Virus record (IMG/VR): IMGVR_UViG_3300048028_000311
Coordinates: 1-23,156 of that record
Source: a virus
Direction: 5' to 3' (one strand)
Length of the DNA: 23,156 nucleotides
Under the pieces are notes generated by a model. It worked only from the letters and a program-made list of their open reading frames with translations, made no database searches and was not told the origin of the DNA. Of this stretch, positions 5,928 to 12,258 are shown piece after piece; the first letter of the stretch is position 1; each line of letters opens with the position of its first letter. The translations under genes were made by a program, and so were the position numbers.

Positions 5928-7775
5928 ATGGCAATGGATTTTTTATGCAATGTAGATTTTAATAAAAATCAACTGCAAAACCCAGTAATACACCCTTTAG
6001 GAACAGCACCATCGTCGCCTTCTGAAGGCCAAATATATTTTGACTCAACAACAGGCGATAAAAAGCTTTACTTATATAACGGAAGTGCTTGGGTTGCTTT
6101 AGCTACAGGAAGTGATAGTTATATTAGTAGCGTTGCGCTTAGTGGTAGCAACTTAACATTTACAGGAGTTGGTAGCGCATTTTCTGGAACTATAGATCTA
6201 AGCGGTATAGACACTGGAATTACCAGCATTGAATTAGCTTCAGACGGAAACGCTACTTCAGGAAACACAATAACAGCTAACGGAACACTAACACTGTCTT
6301 TTGATGGTTCAAGTTCACAATACGTAAATGGTGCTGGAAATTTAACTACTTTTCCTTCTATACCTACAGTTAACGACGGCACATTAACAGTTCAAGGAAC
6401 AGGTGCTTTAGGAGGTACAGGAACATTTACAGCAAATCAATCAGGTAATACAACAATATCTGTAACACACGATACATTTGGTACAGCTGGCACTTATGCT
6501 TATCCTTCTTCTGTAACAACGAACGATACTGGTCATATAACCTCAATAACAGCTGGCTCAGCTCCTACAGCTCCAAATAATTCAACAATCACATTAACCG
6601 GCGGAACTGGTTTAGCAAACAACGGAGGATCTTTTACTTTAAATCAATCTTCAAATGAAACTATTACGTTTAACGTAGGAGGTGGTGATGGTATTATTGC
6701 TAACGCTAATGATATTGAGGTAGATGTTGATAACGCTACTATTGAAATATCATCAGGCAAAGTTGCTGCAAAAACCGCAGCTGTAGCTAACAATGGAACA
6801 GCTCTTGCTACAGGTGATCAAATCTATGATTTTGTAACTGCACAAATAGGGCAAATACCCGCTGGTCTTTCATTTGAAGGAAACTGGAACGCAAGTACTG
6901 ACTCTCCTTCTTTAGCAGGAACAACCCCTGATAATGGAACGTTTTATATTGTAAGTGTAGCAGGTAGCACAAATTTAGATGGTATCACGGACTGGAAAGT
7001 TGGTGATTGGGCAGTATACGTTTCAGACGGAGCTGGAACTGATGCTTGGCAAAAAATAGATAATACATCTACACTTTCAGGATCAGGTGTTGCTAATCAA
7101 CTAACTTATTGGACTGGAACAGCAAATGTTGCAGGAGATGCGGGATTAACATATGATGCTTCCGGTAATAACTTAACCGTTGGAAACAATATAACAGCTG
7201 GCGGAACAGTAACAGACACAAACGGTAATGGAACTCAATGGACAGAAGCTTATAATAATTATGTCGCAAGCGCCGCTGTAACCGGTACTACATCAAAAAC
7301 AATGACCTTTACACAAAGAGATGGAGGTACATTTACAGCCGGATGGACAGACAGCGACACGGGAGTAACTAGTGTAACTGGAACGACTCCAATAAACTCT
7401 TCAGGAGGAACAACACCTGATATTAGTATTGACGATGCAACGGCATCAGCTGTGGGCGCGGCAAGAGTTACCGCTGGTACTGGTGTTAGCGTTTCAGTGT
7501 CTAGTGGTAATTTTACTGTTACAAACACCGACACTAACTCTAGTAATTCTTTTGCAGCAACAATATCTTCTGGAACTACAACAGCGGAAATTACTCACGG
7601 TCTAAACAGTGCTGATGTTATTATACAGCTATATGATATGACTACTGAAGCCACTGTTTATGCTTGTGTGGCTAGAACAGATAGTTCCGGAAATGCAAGT
7701 ACTACTAAAGCTAAAATAACATTCGGCTCTGCCACTACAAACGACGTAAGAGTTTTAGTCTATAAAGTAGGTTAA
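5928..7775 (+). CDS. Long tail fibre protein A
   Basis: A 615-residue, Gly/Thr/Ser/Asn-rich, beta-structured protein. It starts MAMDFLCNVDFNKNQLQNPV; a second in-frame ATG two codons in could also serve. Residues about 33-58 contain EGQIYFDSTTGDKKLYLYNG and SAWVAL, the common phage fibre motif of the form Q-x-x-YF-D-T-x-x-x-K-x-L-Y-x-Y-N-G-x-x-W. The centre has LSFEGNWNASTDSPSLAG and a following GDWAVYVSDG and WQKIDNTS, a shaft module seen in other fibres. The C-terminal end (ITHGLNSADVIIQLYDMTT, then VRVLVYKVG) is probably the receptor-facing tip. Very low Cys and Lys and long Thr/Gly runs fit an extended trimeric fibre. Confidence 0.8.
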   Translation: MAMDFLCNVDFNKNQLQNPVIHPLGTAPSSPSEGQIYFDSTTGDKKLYLYNGSAWVALATGSDSYISSVALSGSNLTFTGVGSAFSGTIDLSGIDTGITSIELASDGNATSGNTITANGTLTLSFDGSSSQYVNGAGNLTTFPSIPTVNDGTLTVQGTGALGGTGTFTANQSGNTTISVTHDTFGTAGTYAYPSSVTTNDTGHITSITAGSAPTAPNNSTITLTGGTGLANNGGSFTLNQSSNETITFNVGGGDGIIANANDIEVDVDNATIEISSGKVAAKTAAVANNGTALATGDQIYDFVTAQIGQIPAGLSFEGNWNASTDSPSLAGTTPDNGTFYIVSVAGSTNLDGITDWKVGDWAVYVSDGAGTDAWQKIDNTSTLSGSGVANQLTYWTGTANVAGDAGLTYDASGNNLTVGNNITAGGTVTDTNGNGTQWTEAYNNYVASAAVTGTTSKTMTFTQRDGGTFTAGWTDSDTGVTSVTGTTPINSSGGTTPDISIDDATASAVGAARVTAGTGVSVSVSSGNFTVTNTDTNSSNSFAATISSGTTTAEITHGLNSADVIIQLYDMTTEATVYACVARTDSSGNASTTKAKITFGSATTNDVRVLVYKVG

Positions 7776-7792
7776 TAAAATAAATAAAATAT

Positions 7793-9610
7793 ATGTCAAT
7801 TAAATATTTATGTGGAATCGACGTGGACAACGGTTTGTTGTACACAGACACTGCTAATGATAGAGTTGGTATTGGAACAACTAGTCCTTCAAGATTATTA
7901 ACGTTAAAAGGCGCAGATACTCCAACTATAGAAATTACAGATACAACGACTCCAGTAACTTTAAATATTTCAGCTGCAAACTCTAGAGCAAGTGTAGGTA
8001 CAGTAACATCGCATCCTTTGAGATTTCTTACTAATGACACTGAAAGAATGCGTATTCATCAAAGCAACGGAGACGTAGGTATTGGAACCACGAGTCCTGG
8101 CGCTAAGCTTGATGTAGTAGGAACTATAAGAGCAACAAACCCAAGCGGTAATCAAGCCAGTTTAACAGGTAGTAGTTTATTATTTCCTGATGCAGCAACT
8201 ACAACAATAGGCGCTAATATAGTTAATTTTAATACCGGCACAAAAAACCTTATAATTGGCGGAAATTCTACAAAATGGAATGATGTGACCGTAATTTCTA
8301 ACACTTACAAGTGGTCGTCAGGAGGAATTGGTAACACAGGTGAATTAAATATTTCATCTTCTTCAATGGATGTAGATGTTCTACTAAAGATAGAAGATGG
8401 GGTTAATATAGAAAATCTTGCAAACGCAACTAGCGACACTGATAGATTTCTAGTTTCAGATCCGGGACAGTCTGATAGAGTTAAATATAGAACTGGTGCT
8501 CAATTAGCAGCTGATATAGGTGCTGTTACAGGCGGACCGTTTCTACCACTTGCACCAACAGGCACAGACGTAGTAACTGGAGATGTTAGAATAGCAGAGA
8601 ATAAGTATTTTAGATTCGGAGCTAGTGCTAATGCAGCTGGAAGTTTAATAATAGGGCATACAAACTTTGGATCACCATATAGTCAAATATTAGAAAATGG
8701 AACAGGTGATTTAAAAATATCAGCAACTAATTTAATATTAGAATCTGCTAATGCAGAAACATATATTGATTGTAATTTTAACAGCAGCGTAGACTTATAT
8801 CACAACAATGTTAAAAAGTTTGCAACATTATCAACTGGAGCTTCAGTAAATGGGAGTCTTGGTATTAACACAACTAGTCCTAACACTCAAATAGAAATAG
8901 TTAATTCTGAGGATCAAACTTCAACTTTAAGGCTTACAACTAGCGATAATTCTTCTGGCAATGTTTCTGGTGAAATATCATTTGCGCTTGATGGATCAAC
9001 TGTTGGAGCTAAAATACAAAGCATTATTAATGCGAATGAAGATGGCACTGATTTAAAGCTAGATTCTACTAATACTACTTTAACTGGAGATTTAACAGTA
9101 TCAGGCGGTGATATTAGTTTAAGTGGAACAGGTAGAATACAAGGTGTCGATACAGTTAGTGCCTCAACTGACGCTGCTAACAAAGCTTATGTAGACGCTC
9201 ACGTACCTACAGACACCCAAACTATATTGTTTAGTAATTTTCAGGACTCAGGAAGCACTACAAGTTCTTTAAGAATACCATTCAACACCTTAAACGAAAC
9301 AACATCAAATCAATATTACAATCATTTTGATTGTCCTGCTGATGGTACTATAAAAAGAATAAGGATGCAAAATACAAGTGGAAGTTTAAGTACAAGTTTT
9401 ACAACTATATTTGATATATGGAAAAATGCTACTGGTACACCAACACAATCATCAGGTTCTTTAACCGCTAGTGGTGGATCTATAGAATATGATCCTAACC
9501 TTAGTTTTTCAAAAGGTGACAATATTCAAATTGGTTATAGAAAAAGTGCAGGTGCTAAATACTGGCAAGGAGTTAGTGCGTCAATAATTTTAGAATTTGA
9601 ACAAGTATAA
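7793..9610 (+). CDS. Long tail fibre protein B with VGIGTTSP repeats
   Basis: A 605-residue fibre protein. Its start, MSIKYLCGIDVDNG, shares the LC-x-(I/V)-D tag with the previous fibre, suggesting both attach to the same virion partner. It holds the VGIGTTSP motif at residues 25-32 and 95-102 and a diverged LGINTTSP at 356-363, the repeat type found in the shafts of phage fibres and in adhesins of Bacteroidota. A helical stretch DAANKAYVDAHVP near 464-476 is the classic fibre hinge or trimerisation motif. The last 120 residues (FQDSGSTTSSLRIPF, FDCPADGTIKRIRMQN) form a separate beta domain, probably carbohydrate binding. No intramolecular chaperone (peptidase S74) tail is present. Confidence 0.8.
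   Translation: MSIKYLCGIDVDNGLLYTDTANDRVGIGTTSPSRLLTLKGADTPTIEITDTTTPVTLNISAANSRASVGTVTSHPLRFLTNDTERMRIHQSNGDVGIGTTSPGAKLDVVGTIRATNPSGNQASLTGSSLLFPDAATTTIGANIVNFNTGTKNLIIGGNSTKWNDVTVISNTYKWSSGGIGNTGELNISSSSMDVDVLLKIEDGVNIENLANATSDTDRFLVSDPGQSDRVKYRTGAQLAADIGAVTGGPFLPLAPTGTDVVTGDVRIAENKYFRFGASANAAGSLIIGHTNFGSPYSQILENGTGDLKISATNLILESANAETYIDCNFNSSVDLYHNNVKKFATLSTGASVNGSLGINTTSPNTQIEIVNSEDQTSTLRLTTSDNSSGNVSGEISFALDGSTVGAKIQSIINANEDGTDLKLDSTNTTLTGDLTVSGGDISLSGTGRIQGVDTVSASTDAANKAYVDAHVPTDTQTILFSNFQDSGSTTSSLRIPFNTLNETTSNQYYNHFDCPADGTIKRIRMQNTSGSLSTSFTTIFDIWKNATGTPTQSSGSLTASGGSIEYDPNLSFSKGDNIQIGYRKSAGAKYWQGVSASIILEFEQV
7865..8881 (+). repeat. Dispersed VGIGTTSP-coding repeats in the fibre gene
   Basis: Three related 24-base segments lie at 7865-7888, 8075-8098 and 8858-8881 (GTTGGTATTGGAACAACTAG-type start). 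Each encodes (V/L)GI(G/N)TTSP and is followed by a short strand. They mark repeated shaft modules within fibre B and could serve as sites for homologous domain exchange. Confidence 0.7.
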
Positions 9611-10104
9611 TGGCAAATATAAACGACAACATAAGAGGTAAAAAACTATTTAAAGAAGGGAGTTCTAAACAACTTGCATCTAAAGGTAGTGATGGAGAAA
9701 TAACTGTATCTAAAGAGATATCAGATGATTTAGCATCATTAACAGATGTTAGTGATGTATTTAATGATGATGGATTATATCAGATTAATAGATTTTTAAT
9801 AAAACAAATTGAAGATCTTAGAGAGGATGTAGAAGAACTACATGCGTTTATAAAGGATGCTTTTGGTAAAGACTCTTCATCTGCAGCTTCACAAGGTGCT
9901 AAAGGAGATACTGGAGCTCAGGGTCCAGCTGGCGCAGATGGAACTAATGGTTCTAATGGAAAAAACGGAGCTGATGGCAATAGTCATTTATCCAGTGTGC
10001 ACTCTATAGTGTTTAACGCTAAATCAAAAAAAATAAATATAGTTCTTCTAGAAGGTAAAGGCGGCGAAGACGAAGTTACATATCAATTAGAAGTAGCGAA
10101 TTAA
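9610..10104 (+). CDS. Collagen-like virion protein, probable fibre trimeriser
   Basis: A 164-residue protein starting on the last base of the fibre B stop. Order of parts: a polar N-terminus, a segment SLTDVSDVFNDDGLYQINRF, a probable coiled coil at about 61-85 (LIKQIEDLREDVEELHAF), nine to ten consecutive Gly-X-Y triplets at 96-124 (starting GAKGDTGAQGPAGADG), and a small beta domain at the C-terminus (HSIVFNAKSKKINIVLLEG). A coiled coil before a collagen-like rod is the usual way to start a triple helix, so it should form a homotrimeric stalk with a terminal head. It probably joins or caps the fibres encoded upstream. Confidence 0.75.
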   Translation: MANINDNIRGKKLFKEGSSKQLASKGSDGEITVSKEISDDLASLTDVSDVFNDDGLYQINRFLIKQIEDLREDVEELHAFIKDAFGKDSSSAASQGAKGDTGAQGPAGADGTNGSNGKNGADGNSHLSSVHSIVFNAKSKKINIVLLEGKGGEDEVTYQLEVAN

Positions 10105-10111
10105 TAAAATT

Positions 10112-10609
10112 ATGCTTAAAACTTTTTGGGACGAATTTAACGATAACTTAGAAGGACAAGTTAAAAATGTAAACGGTAGCTTTATGTTCATACCTTATAT
10201 GTATGGATTAGATGATCATATATACAAAAGTTACATAAAAGAGTTATTAAAGCTAGACTGGTTGCATCATAAATTATATGTAGTTGGAGGTATACTTGAA
10301 GGTTTTCCAACAACAGATATAGATATATGTGTAACGGGTAAAGCTGATTATAGAACTAGAGAGTTAATGTTGCAAGCTAGAGCCATGGGGCCTTTTGATA
10401 TGTATTGGGTTAAAACTTACGATAAAATATTTAAAGGTAAAGACAACGGAATAAAAGTTTGGAAGTTTGCTAAAGCACACGATCGTTGGACTAAACACGG
10501 CAAACAATGGAACGGTAAATGGAAGAAAAATGGATTATTTCACATGTCTGGATTGTTTCAACCAAAAGAAAATAGAAAATACAAAAAAAACGCAAAACAA
10601 ATAAATTAA
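10112..10609 (+). CDS. Possible nucleotidyltransferase-fold protein
   Basis: A 165-residue basic protein. Residues 54-75 read KLYVVGGILEGFPTTDIDIC, which fits the pol-beta nucleotidyltransferase signature: a hydrophobic strand, Gly-Gly (59-60), then Asp-x-Asp (69 and 71) on the next strand. A third catalytic acid is not obvious. The N-terminus (TFWDEFNDNLEG) and the Trp/Lys-rich C-terminal half (KHGKQWNGKWKKNG) do not match a known enzyme that I can name. It lies between the collagen-like protein and small late genes. If active it could transfer a nucleotide to a small molecule, RNA or protein; otherwise the fold may be structural. Confidence 0.5.
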   Translation: MLKTFWDEFNDNLEGQVKNVNGSFMFIPYMYGLDDHIYKSYIKELLKLDWLHHKLYVVGGILEGFPTTDIDICVTGKADYRTRELMLQARAMGPFDMYWVKTYDKIFKGKDNGIKVWKFAKAHDRWTKHGKQWNGKWKKNGLFHMSGLFQPKENRKYKKNAKQIN

Positions 10610-10613
10610 TACA

Positions 10614-10955
10614 ATGATAACATATAATTGGAACTGCAAGACAGTAGATGTATATCTTCAATCAGAAGGCGAAACAAATGTGGTTTATAACGTGCATTGG
10701 ATTGTGACTGGTGTTTCAGAAGAATTAGATGCAAATGAAAAACCATATTTAGCAACCAGTATAGGAACCCAAATAGTGTTAATAGATCCTGATACTGATT
10801 TTATAGATTTTGAAGATTTAACTAATGAAATAGTTGTAGAATGGACAAAAAATGCTATTGGTGAAGAACAACTTCAAAAAATTGAAGAACATATTTCTTA
10901 TCAAATAAATGAACTAGTAAACCCAACGTCTATTACTATGACAATAGAAAATTAA
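10614..10955 (+). CDS. Small conserved marine-phage protein, unknown function
   Basis: A 113-residue acidic protein with a beta-rich first half (YNWNCKTVDVYL, VVYNVHWIVTGVSEELD, then SIGTQIVLIDPD) and a second half DFIDFEDLTNEIVVEWTKNAIGEEQLQKIEE. The order VHW, small beta sheet, DFIxxxDLTxxxVxxWxxxxxGEEQ and a final helix with NPTS is a pattern I recall in many cyanophage and marine phage virion clusters (DUF7936 as I remember, unchecked). It is probably a minor structural or assembly protein. It is the last gene before a 57-base gap. Confidence 0.65.
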   Translation: MITYNWNCKTVDVYLQSEGETNVVYNVHWIVTGVSEELDANEKPYLATSIGTQIVLIDPDTDFIDFEDLTNEIVVEWTKNAIGEEQLQKIEEHISYQINELVNPTSITMTIEN

Positions 10956-11012
10956 AGTAACGCTTAAATGCGTAATACTTAACTATATGTAAAACAACTT
11001 AAATTTAATAAA
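10956..11012 (+). promoter_or_regulatory. Intergenic leader with a weak hairpin
   Basis: A 57-base gap. ACGC (10960-10963) and GCGT (10970-10973) can pair around a six-base loop, too weak to call a terminator. The rest is AT-rich and ends in AATTTAATAAAATG, the same ending as before the gene at 4056, which suggests a preferred translation leader. A promoter is possible, but I see no convincing -33/-7 pair. Confidence 0.3.
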
Positions 11013-11255
11013 ATGGCAAAAAAAATAAAAAAAGAAGAATTAACTAAACTTCAAGAATTAGTAAAAAACCATAATCAACACCAATTAAGATTAGGTGAAT
11101 TAGAAATTACTAAGCACGAATTACTACACAGCGTGTCAAGCATACAGCAAGATCTTCAAAAGTTTCAAGACGAACTAAAAGAATCTTACGGCGAGGTTAG
11201 CATTGATATAAATGACGGTAAAATAGCAAAAAATGAGCCTAGTAAGAAAGATTAG
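11013..11255 (+). CDS. Small coiled-coil phage protein
   Basis: An 80-residue protein that is almost entirely helical: heptad-like LTKLQELVKNHNQHQLRLGE and LEITKHELLHSVSSIQQDLQ run to about residue 57, then a short strand GEVSIDINDGKI and a charged end. The pattern ELxKLQELVxxxNxxQxxLGxLExxKHELLH is one I recall from other marine phages, where such proteins lie just before the next gene here. It overlaps the next gene by 23 bases. It may be a small scaffold, clamp or tail-assembly factor; the function is unknown. Confidence 0.65.
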   Translation: MAKKIKKEELTKLQELVKNHNQHQLRLGELEITKHELLHSVSSIQQDLQKFQDELKESYGEVSIDINDGKIAKNEPSKKD

Positions 11256-11451
11256 TATAGGCCGAGATTATAAAAATGACGCTATGCATTACGCCGTTGG
11301 TCAAGAGGTGTACGGTGGTCATGTTATAGAAAGTATAATAGAAGAAGAAGACAAGTATTCTATTTATATTAAAAAAAACAACGAAACACTTCCGTGGAAA
11401 GACTTTAATAAAAACATGGCAATTGCTGTCGAGTATAATTTAGAGTATTAA
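11233..11451 (+). CDS. Small conserved phage protein (SIGRDYKNDAMHY family)
   Basis: A 72-residue protein in a different frame, starting 23 bases before the preceding stop. It carries ISIGRDYKNDAMHYAVGQEV, then YSIYIKKNNETLPWKDFNKN and a final VEYNLEY. The GRDYKxxAMHYxVGQ core followed by WKxFNxNMxxxxEYN recurs in many marine phages in my memory, so the gene is likely real despite the overlap. It looks like a small all-beta protein. Its stop overlaps the next ATG by one base. The function is unknown. Confidence 0.7.
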   Translation: MSLVRKISIGRDYKNDAMHYAVGQEVYGGHVIESIIEEEDKYSIYIKKNNETLPWKDFNKNMAIAVEYNLEY

Positions 11452-12041
11452 TGAATAGTGTTTTTGATTTTATAGTAAAACCATTTAGCAAAAGAAATAA
11501 TAATAAAGTTGAATTAAATGGTTCTGAGTTAATATTAAACACAGAAATGCAAAACCACCAATATGTGAGCAGGCATGGCGTTGTTGTTTCAACACCATTA
11601 GCTTATTGTTCTGAAATAAAACCAGGTGATGAAGTAATAGTACATCATAATGTTTTTAGAAGGTTTTATGATGTAAGAGGTAAAGAGAAAAATAGCAGAA
11701 GCTACTTAAGAGAAGACTTATTTCTTGTTCAACAGAACCAAGTATATGCTTATAAAAGAAGCGAAGAATGGAGAGCTGTTAAAGGTTTTTCTTTTATCAA
11801 GCCGCTACAGCAGATTGATACAATGCAGTTAAGCAATGAGATTGTAGGTAAAGGCGTAGTAAAGCATAGCGATGGCTACATGGAAAAAGGTGCGTTAGTT
11901 TCTTTTAAACCAGGTTCAGAGTACGAGTTTTTTATAGAAAACGAAAGACTATATAGGGTTCCAAATAAATTTATTACAATTAAATATGAATATAAAGGAA
12001 ACGAAGAAGAGTATAATCCAAGCTGGTCACAAAGCAGTTGA
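11451..12041 (+). CDS. Tandem GroES-like (co-chaperonin-fold) protein
   Basis: A 196-residue protein that appears to hold two GroES-like barrels. Part one (about 38-101): YVSRHGVVVSTP, then KPGDEVIVHHNVFR, then a strand ending QVYAYKR. Part two (about 130-180): EIVGKGVVKHS, then GALVSFKPGSEYEF, FIENERLYRVPNKF and ITIKYE. Each half shows the GxVV, about ten residues, (K)xGDxVxF order of GroES, and the second half closes like GroES with a YRVxxxxIxxI pair of strands. No hydrophobic mobile loop of the GGIVL kind is evident. It sits just before the terminase genes, far from groEL/groES. It could be a co-chaperonin variant or a virion protein that uses the fold. The homology is my reading by eye. 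Confidence 0.5.
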   Translation: MNSVFDFIVKPFSKRNNNKVELNGSELILNTEMQNHQYVSRHGVVVSTPLAYCSEIKPGDEVIVHHNVFRRFYDVRGKEKNSRSYLREDLFLVQQNQVYAYKRSEEWRAVKGFSFIKPLQQIDTMQLSNEIVGKGVVKHSDGYMEKGALVSFKPGSEYEFFIENERLYRVPNKFITIKYEYKGNEEEYNPSWSQSS

Positions 12042-12258
12042 GGAGTTAATAAAAGTTGCAAAAGAGCCTATTGTTGATTCAGATGATGATATATCTGCTG
12101 ATAGACTTAAAAACGCAGCAGCAACTAAAAAACTAGCTATTTTTGATGCTTTTGAAATATTAACAAGAATACAATCAGAAGAAGCTATTTTAGAAGATAA
12201 GCCAAAAGATGAAAGTAAAAAAACTTTTAGTGGTTTTGCAGAAAGGAGGTCTAAATAA
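11986..12258 (+). CDS. Candidate small terminase subunit
   Basis: A 90-residue helical protein directly upstream of, and overlapping by one base, the large terminase. The ATG at 11986 is the only plausible start in this frame, giving a long 56-base overlap with the preceding gene in another frame. The core SADRLKNAAATKKLAIFDAF followed by EILTRIQSEE is a pattern I recall from proteins upstream of terL in marine phages. It is shorter than most TerS proteins and no helix-turn-helix is certain, so DNA recognition is inferred from position only. If correct, it forms a ring that selects phage DNA for packaging. Confidence 0.5.
   Translation: MNIKETKKSIIQAGHKAVEELIKVAKEPIVDSDDDISADRLKNAAATKKLAIFDAFEILTRIQSEEAILEDKPKDESKKTFSGFAERRSK
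12244..12250 (+). promoter_or_regulatory. Strong Shine-Dalgarno before the terminase gene
   Basis: AGGAGGT lies eight bases before the ATG at 12258, at ideal spacing. It is the only canonical Shine-Dalgarno I see before any start in the window. It is also inside the coding sequence of the upstream gene (the codons for Glu-Arg-Arg-Ser), so chance cannot be excluded. Confidence 0.45.

Noticed and set aside
7865-8881. CRISPR-like array
   Set aside because: The repeats are unevenly spaced, in frame and encode a known fibre motif; there are no spacers and no cas genes.
10956-10980. Hairpin as a terminator before the coiled-coil gene
   Set aside because: Only four continuous pairs, an interrupted extension and no T tract.
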